Shown: piece after piece, positions 12,901 through 24,719 of the stretch
How the letters are laid out: every line of letters begins with the position of its first letter
Position numbering within the stretch: position 1 is the stretch's first letter
Assembly: GCF_036417845.1 (NCBI RefSeq)
Contig: NC_089978.1
Location: 142,594,288 to 142,658,287 of the forward strand
DNA length: 64,000 nucleotides
Origin: Apteryx mantelli
Taxonomy: Eukaryota > Chordata > Aves > Apterygiformes > Apterygidae
Reading direction: 5' to 3'
The notes under the pieces: generated by a model
The model's database searches: none
Seen by the model: only the letters and a program-made list of their open reading frames with translations
What the model was told of the DNA's origin: nothing
Made by a program: the position numbers and the translations under genes

Positions 12901-14254
12901 CCATTTTTCTCTTATATCACTGTTCTTTCCCCATTTCTCTGAAAATTATTACCTTACATTTTCTGTTCTTACAATCTTTTTTGTCAATCAGTAAGTAGGT
13001 ATAATAGCCACCCTTAAAGCCCTTTGAATACTTACTGTCCTATATCAAATTCTTCCAAAGCATATACTTATGCTACATATAGAAGACAGATTGCTCTGTA
13101 TTATGCCACCAAAAAGTATGATTTATTAATAGTGCAATCTCTACAAGAGCTGACACAATTCACTTCTAAGGATTGACAGATGATTAGGATTTGGCTTCCA
13201 CGTTACAAAGGAGAAGTACCCATACAACAATAGGAAAGCTGAAAAGAAAGTTCTAGAAAATTGCATGTCATTTTTGTGTAAAAGTAAATGGGCACCTACA
13301 GCTGTCAGCCCAAAGAGGTTTTTTTTTCCCTTCTGCCTTTATGCCCCATTGATTGTGAGAGACATTGTCTGTAGACAAAGTGGAATATTGCCTTTATAAT
13401 CAAACCAAGTTATGACTTTCTAAAAGAAGGAAAAAGGAGTGAAAAATTCTGATAAGGAGGGATTCAGCCAAGACTCTGTGTTCGGTAAAAGCAATAAAAA
13501 CGTTTTCATTTATGGCTCATGGAGCGTCAATAGACAGCATAACAATCAGCTCCGGTATGAAAGATCCCTATTATGCCAAGCAAAGAGCAAAAGGCAAAAG
13601 ACAATATTAGCTCTGTCATGCATGCAGACAATACAAGCCCATAATGATACTGTGAATGAAGCTTTGTATCACTTTGGAGAGAACAATTTACCCAACCTAA
13701 GACTCTCCTGCATCCAGAGACTGTGCAGAGCAAACCTAAAGTTGGTGAGGAACATTTTGCAGTGTGGTTCCAGCCTCTCAGGCCCCGTGCAGGGTCTAGA
13801 AGGAGAGAGGAAACTCACCACCTGCACCTGGGAACCAGCAGTCCTCTATTCGGGTGCCAGTTTAGGAGGAGGAGGAGCACAGCTAGGTTAGTCAAACTGA
13901 GAACTGATACATAGAGGCAAAGATGAAAACGTCAATGTAAAAGGGAACAAAAGTTTTGGAAAAGAGACACAAGGGCCAGTAAAAGAATCTTAGTTGGACA
14001 CAGCTTTGTAAAACAGTACTCACAAGATGTCTTCTTCATCTGGAAACCTGTTTAATGGGGCAGATTTTTTACATTTAAGACACTAGAAACAGACTGATGT
14101 CTCAAGAGGTAGACTAATGAAGTATATCTCTGTACTGCACTGTACCTTTAAATGAAATGCACTTCCTTCTAGGTAGGAGCAGTAAATGGCCCTTGATGAT
14201 GGCTGGGTGGAAGAGAGAGGAAGCAAAACAGGCCAATATTCTCAGGTTTTAGGC
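6906..14254. other. AT-rich, CpG-poor noncoding stretch
   Basis: CpG density drops sharply after about 6.9 kb. I see no gene, tRNA or clear transposon here. The longest ORFs are about 80-150 codons, have no recognisable domain and are interspersed with stops in all frames. Local features are a C-run leading into a short CA repeat (about 6997-7018), a TAATTA-rich duplicated 13-bp unit at 10484-10509 and an A-run near 11037-11050. Confidence 0.6.
10484..10509 (+). repeat. Two tandem copies of a 13-bp TAATTA-containing unit
   Basis: The unit ATTAATTAATTGG occurs twice back to back, preceded by several TAGATTAGA-like steps from about 10450. Each unit holds overlapping TAAT/ATTA cores of the type bound by homeodomain proteins. 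It may be only an AT-rich simple repeat; binding is inferred from the motif. Confidence 0.75.
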
Positions 14255-14336
14255 TCACAGAATCACAGAATGGTTGAGGTTGGAAGGGACCTCTGCAGAT
14301 CATCTAGTCCAACCTCCCCTGCTCAAGCAGGGTCAC

Positions 14337-14585
14337 CTAGAGCATGTTGCCCACATGCCTATCCAGATGGCTTTTGAATATCTCCAAGGAAGGAGACTCC
14401 ACAGCCTCTCTGGTCAACCTGTTCCAGTGTTCAGTCACCCTCACAGTGAAGAAATTTTTCCTCATGTTCAGATGGAACTTCCTGTGTTTCAGTTTGTGTC
14501 TGTTGCCTCTCATCCTGTCACTGGGCATCACTGAGAAGAGTCTGGCCCCATCCTCTTGACACCCTCCCTTCAGATACTTATACAC
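14337..14585 (-). pseudogene. CR1 ORF2 C-terminal tail fragment
   Basis: An 82-codon open segment encoding the basic C-terminal end of the CR1 protein. Diagnostic pieces are [17 protein letters not shown] and TEHWNRL, shared with the tail of the copy at 45937-46131. It is separated from the upstream RT fragment by frame-disrupting changes, and belongs to the same element as the fragment at 14791-15327. Confidence 0.85.
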
Positions 14586-14790
14586 ATTGATAAGATCCCC
14601 TCTAAGTCTTCTCTTCTCCAGGCTGAACAGGCCCAGCTCTTTCAGCCTTTCCTCATAAGAGAGATGCTCCAGTTCCCTTCATCATCTTAGTAGCCCTCCA
14701 CTGGACTCGCTCCAGTAGCTCCATGTCTCTCTTGTATTGGGGAGCCCAGAACTGGATACAGTACTCTAGATGCGGCTTCACCAGGGCTGA

Positions 14791-15327
14791 CTAGAGGGGA
14801 AGGATCACCTCCCTCGACCTGCTGGCAATGCTCTTCCTAATGCAGCCTAGGATACCATTGGCCTTCTTGGCCACAAGGGCACATTGCTGCCTCATGCTTA
14901 ACTTGGTGTTCACCAGCACTCCCAGCTCCTTCTCCGCAGAGCTGCTTTCCAGCAGGTCAGCCCCCAGCCTGTCCTGGTGCATGGGGTTATTCCTCCCTAG
15001 ATGCAGGACCCTGCACTTGCCTTTGTTGAACTTCAGGAGGTTCCTCTCCGCCCACCTCTCCAGCCTGTCCAGGTCTCTCTGAATGGCAGCACAGCCCTCT
15101 GGCGTATCAGCCACTCCTCCCAGTTTTGTATCATCCGCAAACTTGATGAGGGTGCACTCTGTCCCTTCATCCAGGTCATTGATGAAGAAGTTGAGCAAGA
15201 CTGGACCCAGTACTGACCCCTGGGGGAGACTGCTAGCTACAGGTCTCCAACTAGACTGCGCCACTGAGGGCAACACGCTGAGCTCGGCCATTTGGCCAGT
15301 TCTCAGTCCACCTCCCTGTCCACTCAT
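14791..15327 (-). pseudogene. CR1 reverse transcriptase fragment (ORF2 remnant)
   Basis: An open stretch of 178 codons containing a [10 protein letters not shown] block (RT motif preceding the catalytic core), FADDTKLGG (catalytic Asp-Asp in box C) and [15 protein letters not shown], all characteristic of CR1-clade reverse transcriptases. The upstream A box (catalytic Asp within LDFSKAFD in the other copy) lies outside this ORF, in another frame. The first residues do not match the other CR1 copy, showing a frameshift. A stop follows VILPL, and the C-terminal part of the protein resumes in another frame (about 14337-14585). It is a decayed fragment with no functional expectation. Confidence 0.9.
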
Positions 15328-15455
15328 CTAGACCACACTTCCTGAGCTTACCTATGAAGATGTTATGGGAGACAGTGTCAAAAGCCTTACTGAAGTCAAG
15401 GTAGACAGCATCCACTGCTCTCCCCTCATCTACCCAGCCAATCAGGTTGGTAGCA

Positions 15456-18417
15456 TTAGTATCATCAATCCTATGCCTTCAAAAATAGTCCCTGGACTCT
15501 CCTTCCCCCCAATCCCATTATCAGATTTACTTAAAAAAATCAGGGTAATTTAAAAAAAAAGTCAATTTATATGCATTTTCTTTTCTTATAAGGCCATAGT
15601 TTCTGGGAGAGAGAAAAAAAAAAATCACATTTGGTAGTTTTTCTTGGCAACCCACATCTAGTAAAAAGAATTCCAGAGGTTCTCATCTAATCTTTTGTTT
15701 AAAAACATCAAGCATTGGAAAGCATGCAGTTAGTTTTTGAAATCTGCCAACAATATTCTGTGAAGTGTATATTAATATGGGTCATCAGAGTCATTTTTAA
15801 AAACAGCATTCACAAAACTGAAAGATGACACTTTTATTCCAAATGGGAGGAGACACACTGATACAGATTTACCTCTAAATGATAAGCAGTATACAATAAA
15901 AAAAAAAAAAAGTTTAAATGTGGGCATGAATAAAGCTGATAAAGGCCTCTGTTTTTATGCAGAGATGATTATTGGGTCCTTTAATGAGTTATTCTCAGGA
16001 AAAAAAATGAATGATTAAAAGCTCAGTTACAAGGTATATAATATGATGCAGACATATGGCTGCTGTTATGAAGTCTCCTACTAGCGGCTGAAATTGGGTG
16101 AATATTTGCTTGATGTGAGGGAAAAAGATGCTGTTATATGGTTTCCTACACTGAATGTTCTCCTTTCAAATTGTTTCCCTAACACGAAACTGCACCTGAT
16201 AGCTAAAGCTTTCCTATGAGAAAGCTGTGCACTTTGACTCTAAACTTGAGGTTTCTGGGAAATGTAGTTTAGAAATCAGAAAGAAAAAAGGCAGCTTCTG
16301 ATATGCTTATTTGCAATTACTTAAATTACAATATTTTTGTATGCTTAAATTCAGTAATGATTTACTCATCTGCTTGCAATTCCACAGAAAGCTGAAAAGC
16401 ATTTATCAGTTTATCTGAGAGATTATGCATAATATCTTTGAAAGCAATGAGATGAACTTCTCAGGAGAATCCACATGATTAAGCTGTAACACCAGCAATA
16501 TATTAATAGATAAAAAGGGGTAAACTCATCTGGTTTGTGATCAGGCCAATGAAAAATGAATAATCTTTGTATTGCTCAAATTAGAAATGCGTATATTCTG
16601 CTTGTCCTTTCACTGCCTAGCAGTGGGAGAAGGGGCATAAACAGGAAGAGAAGAGGCAGGGTAAGTAGAAACCTGTACCTGGAGAAACTAGAAACCTACT
16701 ACTAGAAACCTAGTACCCTGGAGCTCCAAATGTTGAAATCGGATTCAGTTGAAGGAGAGTGCCTTACAGGGAGTTGTACCATTTTATTTATCGCCATTGC
16801 TTTCTTTTTTAACCCTACATTTCTCCTGTTTCTTTTAAAATAAGTATTCCTACTGTATACCTCAGCCTTTTATGATGAAAAGTACCTCCTTAGTGGGCTA
16901 CCTGCAGAGGGAATCCAAAAGGCCTGCAACTCTGGACTCACAACCTAACTACATGTAATAGGGATGAAGCTAACACTGAATGAGAGGGCAGCTGCAGTGG
17001 CAAAAAGAATATAGTTGCAGCTGGTGGTGTTTTCCATTCAGGAACTTAAGGGGAAGAGCGTTTCTCTCATATTTCTGCAAGGAAACAGAATTTCCCCTTA
17101 GCAGTGGTAGAAATGTGCTGTGTTTCCATCTACAATCTCAGTCCATCCCTTGACACCATGGCCTCTCTGGCCTTATCTACACCGGGATGCTGCCCCAGGT
17201 ACACACACTGTACATGTCTCCCTGGATCTGCACCAAGGCAAAGATGCTGTTTGCCTTAGTGAGTTTTCAAAGTTTGTTCCTGTGATGCAAACCATAATTT
17301 CTAAGCTGTATTTGAAACTTACAGTAGCGCAATTTCATTAGGACAAGAAATTAGACCAAATACACAGCATATGGCTTTACTCTACAGAGGCTGACTGGCA
17401 ATACTTACTTGTGTGTAACTCATAGGAGCCAGGAAGAATTTTGCATCAGATGGAGTAGGGCTACACCAGAAGAAGATCATTTAGGAAAACAGACTTGCTT
17501 CTATAGATTACTTAATAGTTTGTAGCTTCCTTTTTATTATTATAAAATTTCCAACACAGTATACTCGAGAAAAAATAGCTTAATATATCATTCAGTTGTC
17601 ATAAAACTATTTATCCAGTCACCTAGTTTTTGAAAAAAGGATTTTAAGAGATAAGTATAATCTAAAAAGAACATAACATCTTTTGTACTCATCTTTTGAA
17701 AACAGAGATAAATTAAAAAGATATTTGCCCACCTGGACATTTCTGAGAATATGATTAGAAAACTTATCTGGAGCATGTCAGTCACAACAAAATTTACCTC
17801 TGAGTCCTGATTTTCCTTTGCTGCATCATAGGTAATGAGACCTAGAGACCTGCGATGGTTCTTAGAAAAAGGAAAGAGAAAGAGTTCCTCTTTAAAAAGC
17901 ATGAAAACAATGGTAGAAGAAATACTGGACTGAATTTATTTTGTCTTGATTCCAGTATAATCCTTGCTGAACTCAGTATTCTGCTTTGCATTCAGTTGAG
18001 CTGCCTTGGTAGGGCTGCCTCAGGCAAACAGCAGATTGGGTCCATGAAGTTGCCTCACTCTAATACATTACTTGAAATAGGGAATGAAAATTCTCCATAG
18101 AGTTTCAAAACCTAAAGTTTCAACCCCTAAATCTGTGAATTGCTGACCTAATTAAAAATGTGCAAAGACTCCTTTTATTAGACATTTTCCGTGCATGGAC
18201 CAGTGAGAGCACTTCTTACTGCAGTATTTGGATGAAATAGTTTACTTCATGAAACACACTTTAGAGACACCCACTTGGATACAAACTACATGGCTTTTGG
18301 CCAAGCTAGATGCTTTCTGGACCTCTTCCAGGATAAGTCAGGCAGGCACATTTTATATCTTGCCATGCTTTATGAAAGAGAATAGAATTTTCTCAGCACA
18401 GTGGTTGAAAACAGTCA
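15456..18417. other. AT-rich noncoding stretch with a conserved-looking core
   Basis: No gene is recognised. Small A-runs occur at about 15897-15912. The block about 16050-16520 looks like a vertebrate conserved noncoding element and is listed separately. ORFs such as 17588-17902 on the minus strand are short and domainless. Confidence 0.5.
16050..16520. promoter_or_regulatory. Candidate conserved noncoding element
   Basis: A repeat-free AT-rich block with a high density of POU/homeodomain-like words: TTATTTGCAATTAC near 16308, a palindromic ATTATGCATAAT near 16423-16434, and CATGATTAAGCTG near 16473. The texture resembles vertebrate developmental enhancers, but conservation cannot be measured from one sequence. 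The boundaries are approximate. Confidence 0.3.
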
Positions 18418-18960
18418 TATAATCATAGGCATTACGGCTAAAAGTGCCCTTGAGGCTTGTAGCTTGAGGCAGGATCTTATACTATGAAACAATTTTGTGT
18501 AGATGTTTACCTAACCTGATCTAAAAAACAACCAGGAATAAAAATTCTATAGCTTCTTTCCTCAAACTATCATGCCCTTATTTAACTATCTTTTATTGTT
18601 GGGAAGATTTTTCCTAATTTTTAAACTAATTTTATCTAACTGCAGCTTAAATCCATTTACTCCTATCCCCCACCCCACAGCAATTTATTATCTTACCATC
18701 TTTGCAGCATGTTTTTACACATTTGAAGACTTATTATCCTCTCTCTGCTCAGTCTCCTTTTCTGTAAAATAAACAAACACAGCTGATTCAGCTTTTCTTC
18801 ATGGGTCATGCCTTCTACATATCTTCCTGTTGTTCACCTCTGGGCCATCTCCAGTTGATCTATATCCTTCTTGAATTGTGCTGCCCAGAAGGAGACACAG
18901 TTTGCCAGGCTAGGCTTACTACTGCGGCAAAGAATAAAAGGATTAGTTCACATACAACAC
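18418..18960 (-). mobile_element. Ancient, heavily diverged CR1-like LINE relic
   Basis: In minus orientation the block follows the order of a CR1 3' region. The left end has 'aatcataggcattacggctaaaagtgcccttgagg', corresponding to the usual 'tcatagaat..ggaagggacctc' wording. It then shows diverged versions of 'ggaagatttttcctaa', 'gaagacttattatcctctctctgctcagtctcc', 'cttcatgggtcatgcc' and 'cttgaattgtgctgcccagaaggagacacag'. It is far more diverged than the CR1 copies at 14.3 and 44.9 kb, so it is an old insertion from an earlier CR1 lineage. No coding capacity remains. Confidence 0.7.
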
Positions 18961-21940
18961 TCACATAAAACATGCCAGTTTATTCAGACCAGTTGGATTT
19001 AACTTTTTTGACACTATATAGCATTGCTGATTCATGTTTCAGTTTAACTGCTGAATCTTCTTCTGCAGAAAAACTTTTAGACTAACATAGTCAATGTAGA
19101 TAAGGAGACAGTCAAGAAGAACAGAAGAAAGGAACTAAAATTAAGGCCAGTGCAACAAAGCCTGTAAATATCCATTTCGCAAGGGAGGAGTTGGTGAGAA
19201 AGTCTGTTAATTCCATGTGGTGCTGGTGCTTCACACACATATGATGTACCTAATTATACATTCCTGTGGTTTGAACAGTGTCTCTCAGCTTTGATGAAAA
19301 AGAAATTAAACACAAATTTTCAAGCCAGGATTAACCTGAGAATGCAAACACATGAAGTGACTGAGCATGGACACCTGTGTTCATTATTAATCTAATTTGA
19401 GTATCTGCTAAACTGATGAAATGTTAGCAGGCTTAGGTATTATGGGAAGACAGACACCCTGAGGGGTAGAATATACTGCAAGTAAGGAGATATAAAAGGG
19501 AGAAAAGAAGAAGAGGAGTAGAAATAGAGAGAAGCAAAATGAGGCAGGAAGAAAAACAAAGGCCAGTGGTAGCCAAGCCCCAAGGGTTTAATTTGCCCCC
19601 CTCCCATCAGATGAGTTTCATACCCTTCTGATGAATCAAAGCTCAAGGACTTTGATCCAGATGGGACTCAGCATCAGAAGCTCACTGAAGGACAGCCTGC
19701 GTCTTAAGAAAAGCTCTAGAGGCAAATAGTGGGATTGGTGGTCTCACAGAAAATGTGGCCATTTTAGACCTAGGGAGCAGTCAGGTAAATGGGAGAAAGT
19801 CATCAAGGAAAAGACTTGATGTGCAAAGGCCTGGTAACATACATAGAAAATATTAAGGAGTAGTTGTAAATACATACAATCAACATAGACATTTGTTAAG
19901 AACACATGCAAATTGCATGGTTTAAGGTATAAAGTACCTCTCCTTCTTGGAGGTTTCTTATTTTCATTTTTCGTCTTTTAGTTCTTTTCCTCTCTTTCAT
20001 TTTTGACCCATATTCTCTGTATATTTCTCCTGAGGAGCATTATCACATGTTTTTATTTTCTTAATGTTAGATGGGTCTTCGTCTATCATTGTGTGGAGCA
20101 ACAGTGCCAGCCAGTGGCTGGCTGGGATGAACGCAGGTGGAGATTCCCTTTGGAGACTGTGACAAGTGTACTAGTTACCTGTGACTGCTTTGAGCAGTAA
20201 GAAAAGAGAACAGCATTTGCCTGTTGCAGAGGACTCACCCCTCTCACCTGCATTCCCCAGGAATTTCACAGAGTCTGTCCTGATTTTGAACACTATTCTT
20301 GGAAATTAGCTCTGCAGAAAATTATGTGAACTGTGACTGACAGTTTACCATTCCTTTTCCCCATCCACACCGCTCATATGTCTAGTCATAGAGCTGGGGT
20401 TTATGACAATTTTATACATGAGCTGATTTGGGTCCCAGTGGGTTCTTCCCTCCTCATACTCTGAGGATCTCCACCTCATCCCAAGGCAGAATCTTCCCCC
20501 TGTAAGGCCCGACAGCTGTCGTGGTCAAGGCCAGACCAATGGTACTGTGTCCTTTGCGGCACAGCATTCTTGAGGTGCAGTCTGGAATAAAACAAGACTC
20601 ATGTCCATGCAAGTGAATCTTGCTCCCAGCATCTCCTTTTATTTAGATTGTGTAACTGAACACCCAGTATTTACCTTCTGTTAACTAAGCTCTTGGATAA
20701 ACTCGTAGGCTGACTGAATATGTGGTGTCTTCTGAAGGTTAGCTGGGGTCCTGCACTTGTGTGCAGGAAAAACCTCTCCAGGGAATCTGGGTACACACAT
20801 TTGTGATGGGTAGTGAAAGCTGAAGTCCGATAGGCCTTTGAAAGATTTTACCACTGGAACCATGTTATCAAAAGGCTGTGGGGAGGCATGGGGAGCAGGT
20901 ACCTGCGTGGTATGGTTGACCTTTCCTTCTGTGGGTTTACAGGAGTGAATATTAAGCTTTGTCAGCAGAGGGTAAAGGGGCAGAAAAATTAATTGCTGAA
21001 TTTTCAATTGCCTATAAGGATGTAACAGGCCATGCCCATTATTTGGGGTGAGTAATAAATAATAATTATGCACCAGAAGAAAATTCATCAAATGTTTTCA
21101 TCCCACTTCTACCAATGCTTTTTTATTTATGTGTATTACGTTACTTTCAAGAAGTCTTCTGTCACTAATGAGGTGAGGTTGGTCTAAAAATAGTTCAACA
21201 AGCTTTCCATACTTTGCCTATAAAGTTAAAGTAACTATGTGAATTTCTGAATACTAATGTAAGAATTAGCTATTTTAATATTCTAGAGGGTTTTTCTATT
21301 CATAGAATTATTCTGCTTCATGAAATCTTGTTATCTTTAGCCTAAGCTTTCAGCCATATTTAAACTGATATTTGAAGGAAAGGAAAGCTATCATTTTTCC
21401 GCAGTCCAGCATCTTCAAGTCAATTAACTAGAGATAAAGTGGAATAAGCAGTCAGAAATAAAAAAGATTTTGTCCCGAAAATGTTATCTCCAAGCTAGTT
21501 CAGACACAATCTAATTTAGTTTCTTCTGTTGAAACTTCTTCAATTTGGACAAAAATGAGAAAAAGACTCACCAGTTCAAAGAAGTAAGGGGGAGGCTTTA
21601 GCCTGAGGATGAGGATGCATTCATTTGAGGGGATGGAGGTAATCTGAATTCCAGTCCTACTTCCAAAGATTGTTTCTGTATTTTGTGGGGAAGAAAAAAC
21701 AAAAAAACAAAAAAACAACAAAAAAAAACCCACCCAAAACATGACATTAAATGTATGAGCAATTTTTAGAGAGGAAATATAACAATTAATCATTCTGCTA
21801 CTGAGCCCCTCGCTCTTTCTTAAACCCCCTGACCCAATGAATGTCTAATTTCTATATACAAAATGGAACAGCAAGAAGAAAAGAGTAGGAGAGGACCTTC
21901 CTGCTCTTTTCTAACCCCTTACCCTCACTTGCAGAGGTCA
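18961..21940. other. Noncoding stretch without recognised genes
   Basis: Mixed AT-rich sequence. ORFs are short (the longest is about 136 codons on the minus strand at 20681-21091) and show no known domain. A/C-rich low-complexity sequence lies at about 21695-21740. A block near 20380-20630 has a moderately GC-rich, LTR-like composition with an AATAAA, but no paired repeat or terminal motif supports calling a retroviral LTR. Confidence 0.45.
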
Positions 21941-21944
21941 GGGA

Positions 21945-22275
21945 GGCAGTTCGCGGTGCAGACCCTCTCTTACCAACCGGGGCCCCGTGCACCGGCAGCC
22001 CGGGAGGGCTCGGGGTGCTGCGGGCTCGGGTTTCGGCACATCGGGGGCGTCCAACCCCCTCCCCCCCGGGGCGCGCTCCGGCCGCCGCGGGGAAGCTCCG
22101 CGGCCGCCCGGCGCCGGGAACCGGCGCGGCGGGGCTGCCGCCCGCCCCTGGGTGGCGGTGTTACCCCGCGGGACGCGCCGGCCGCCGCCGCCGCTGCTCC
22201 CGCCGCCTCGGGCTCGGGGAGGTGGACGAGGGCGCCGGGTTGAGACCTCGCCTGCAATAGCCGGCAGGAAAAAAA
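21945..22275. promoter_or_regulatory. CpG island
   Basis: A sharply bounded GC-rich block with dense CpG, starting immediately after AT-rich DNA. Overlapping ORFs on both strands are Pro/Ala/Arg/Gly-rich artefacts. It is the first of the second CpG-island cluster and could be a promoter or bivalent regulatory island. No exon was assigned. Confidence 0.7.
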
Positions 22276-22677
22276 GGGGCGAAAGGACTGGAGCGGGAGT
22301 CAGCTGCATCTCGAATGCCTTCCGGGTAAGGGGTGAAGACTTAGGATGGGAGCTCTGGCAGAAGTCAAGGAGACTGGAGAAATGGTTTTGCCCTTCTGAG
22401 TTTTCCAAAGGAGAAAGATGGCCTCTCTTGTAAAATAAAATGTAAAAAATAATGAGGATTAAAAAAAAAAAAAAACAGTGGTATTGGGTCAGGGAAAAAA
22501 AGAAAATGTATAAAGAACATTCAAGAAGAGAGAGCAGGAAGGAAAAACAGCATTTTAAAAAGAGAAATTGTCCATAATTAAGCATCAGGAAAAACGTAGC
22601 AGAAGCGCTCTGGAGGACGGCTGGTTGCCTGCGAGAGCCAGAGCGTTGGTTATTAAAGACTGAAACGTGAAGATTGC

Positions 22678-22693
22678 GGGGGGGGGGGGGGGG
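22678..22693 (+). repeat. 16-base poly-G run
   Basis: An uninterrupted G tract between CpG islands; potentially quadruplex-forming and length-unstable. Confidence 0.9.
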
Positions 22694-23416
22694 AAGGCAG
22701 CGAGAGCGCTGCGGGCTGCTGCGGAGTGGGCAGGCTCGGCCGAACCTCTCTGTCCGTCCGTCCGTCTGTCACACGAGGGACTCCAGCTTCTCCCCTAGCT
22801 CCGCATGATTTACCCCAAATCAGGGCTATTCTTTTTTCCTCTTTGCTTCTGCTTCCCTTTCCCAGGGACCAGCTTAGGCTCTCTTCACTGGGCTCCGAGG
22901 AGACCCTGTTTTCGGGAGCTGGGTGGGTGATGACAGGGTGCGGGCGGCGCTGATTGCAGGAGTCATCTCAGAACGACCTGCAATTTCACGCTGCATCTCT
23001 TCAACCACGGCAGCCTGATGGGGCTTTAAAAAAATCCTTTGTTTTCTTAGTCAAGATAGATACTTTACGACGAAGTTCTGTGTTCAGCCTCTTTTGCTTG
23101 CTTGTCACTGCCTGCTTTTCTTTCAACCTTTATTGATGTGTTTAGCTGTTGCTCTTTAAGAGATGCCTAGAGCTATCTGTGTTTATTGTTATTACATGTA
23201 CACGGCGGTAAGTGTATAAGTGGGCATAGGTGCACAGGTTTATGCATCCATATCTATATAACTTTTCACAGCTCACAAGCGTTATGTGAGTGCTATTTAG
23301 GCGTGCATATGCACGCAGATATAATGCCTCCAGACAGGCACACATTGTGTAGTGGACTGAAATAGATAATTCCTCAGAATGCAGGAATAAACTGAGCAAT
23401 TCTGAAATCAGTGAGA

Positions 23417-23461
23417 AAGAAGAAAAAGAAAAAGAAGAAAGAAGAAAGAAAAAGGAAAAAA
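23417..23461 (+). repeat. Polypurine GAA/GAAA tract
   Basis: An almost pure A/G stretch of imperfect GAAGAAA units. Mirror-symmetric purine tracts of this kind can form intramolecular triplex DNA; here it is simply observed as low-complexity sequence. Confidence 0.8.
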
Positions 23462-23707
23462 TAAAAAAGAAAATCTTTATAAACAGACTGTTAGTGTCTG
23501 AACACAAAGTGAGGAGTTTTCGTCTCGCCGATTAATTTCCCCAGGACCAATAAACTCAATATGCTAAACTTGCATTAAAAGCCAAGTATACGTGTTTCTT
23601 AAAGGAGGAAGAATATTTTCTTGTTCTGGAAAATGAAGTAATCAAATTTGGTGACAGGCGTTTGTAAGTATACAACAGGGTCGGAATGACCAAAGAGAGA
23701 GAGTCTA

Positions 23708-23708
<1 letters not shown>

Positions 23709-23740
<32 letters not shown>
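23709..23740 (+). repeat. (AC)16 microsatellite
   Basis: A perfect dinucleotide repeat of 16 AC units flanked by unique sequence; potentially polymorphic. Confidence 0.95.
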
Positions 23741-23742
<2 letters not shown>

Positions 23743-24090
23743 ATATTTTAGGATACGGAGCTATTAGCAAACGGGGGTTAACGCCTGCCTCTTTTCGATT
23801 AAATAGAAGAAGAAAAATACACCTCTGAACAATCTCTTTTGCGAAGTCAATGCGTTACAAATCCAGCCGCGTTCCCGTACTAGAGGAAATGAAAAAATGC
23901 TTCAGTCTGAGACGACGAGTCCTTTATTTCCCTTACTGGATACGTTTCATGTGTTTTCCGAAACACTCGGGCTTAAGGACATGCCTTCTGAAACACAAAT
24001 ACACACATAACTCGCACACGCACATGCACACAGACAAATAAGATTTGTATTAGATCCTGACACATAAGGGGTGAGGGGAAGAGCAGGAGG

Positions 24091-24102
<12 letters not shown>

Positions 24103-24124
<22 letters not shown>
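24103..24124 (+). repeat. (GA)n microsatellite
   Basis: Eleven consecutive GA units at the end of a longer purine-rich stretch beginning near 24067. Confidence 0.9.
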
Positions 24125-24719
24125 TCCTCCTACCTGGAGCCACAGATTGCAAGATACGTAGTGTTACCTGGGGAAGTCAGAACAAGTAAAAACACATTGA
24201 ACTTCAGGGCTCTATGAGGCAGTTGATCAAGATCAGTGCTTGCTCATTTTCTCCCTCAGACTGTCTGTCTTGGGTTTTTGTTTTACCGTTTTGAGCAGCT
24301 CTTTCCCTTTTCTTCCCTCTTTAGCTTTAATATCAGAGCCGGCTTTGGTCACCATGGCTCTGGGAAGAGCTGCTTATCTGCCCGCTGTTGATTTTTTACA
24401 GTTCGGCCGGCTTTGCTTCTGGGTAGCTTCAGAAATGCTCTTGACTGGGATTTAACCGACAGAATCAGTTCGACTTTTTGTGCAATTTTTTTTTTATGGC
24501 TCAGTCCATTCTCTAGATCATGTACAGAAACTTTCGGAAGTGGATTTTCTACGTGTTTCTATGCTTTGGAGTCATCTATGTCAAATTAGGGTAAGTCCTT
24601 GTGCACGACAAATCTTCTTTAAGTCTTTTGGGTCACGTTATTACAGAGCTGCGAACAAATCTGATGCAAAGAAAAAAAAAAGGGGGGGGAAGAAGAAAGA
24701 AAAAAAACATAAAAAGTGC

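Larger units (their letters stand above)
14255..15455 (-). mobile_element. CR1 non-LTR retrotransposon, 5'-truncated, degenerate
   Basis: A minus-strand CR1 copy. Its 3' end, at the left, has two TCACAGAA octamers (14255-14270), the reverse complement of the CR1 terminal octamer, followed by the typical 'tggttgaggttggaagggacc' wording. Reading on the minus strand it encodes the C-terminal half of the CR1 reverse transcriptase, including the FADD box of the catalytic palm and the downstream thumb region. It is about 1.2 kb of a roughly 4.5 kb full-length element, and the 5' end is lost, as is usual for target-primed reverse transcription. Relative to the copy at 44.9 kb it has a deletion of about 21 bp near 15440 and several frame breaks, so it is dead. 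Confidence 0.95.
22276..24715. other. Inter-island noncoding stretch with several simple repeats
   Basis: No gene is recognised. It contains a 15-A run near 22461-22475, a 16-G run at 22678-22693, a purine-rich GAA/GAAA tract at about 23417-23461, an AC repeat at 23709-23740 and a GA repeat at 24103-24124. The hydrophobic 71-codon ORF at 24240-24455 has no recognised homologue and no adjacent splice signal that would make it convincing. Confidence 0.5.

Noticed and set aside
20380..20630. Possible solitary retroviral LTR
   Set aside because: GC-intermediate block with an AATAAA, but no paired LTR, no clear TG...CA ends and no target-site duplication could be recognised.
24240..24455. 71-codon hydrophobic ORF resembling a signal peptide
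   Set aside because: No flanking promoter/donor combination comparable to 31423-31506 and no recognised family; probably chance T-rich sequence.
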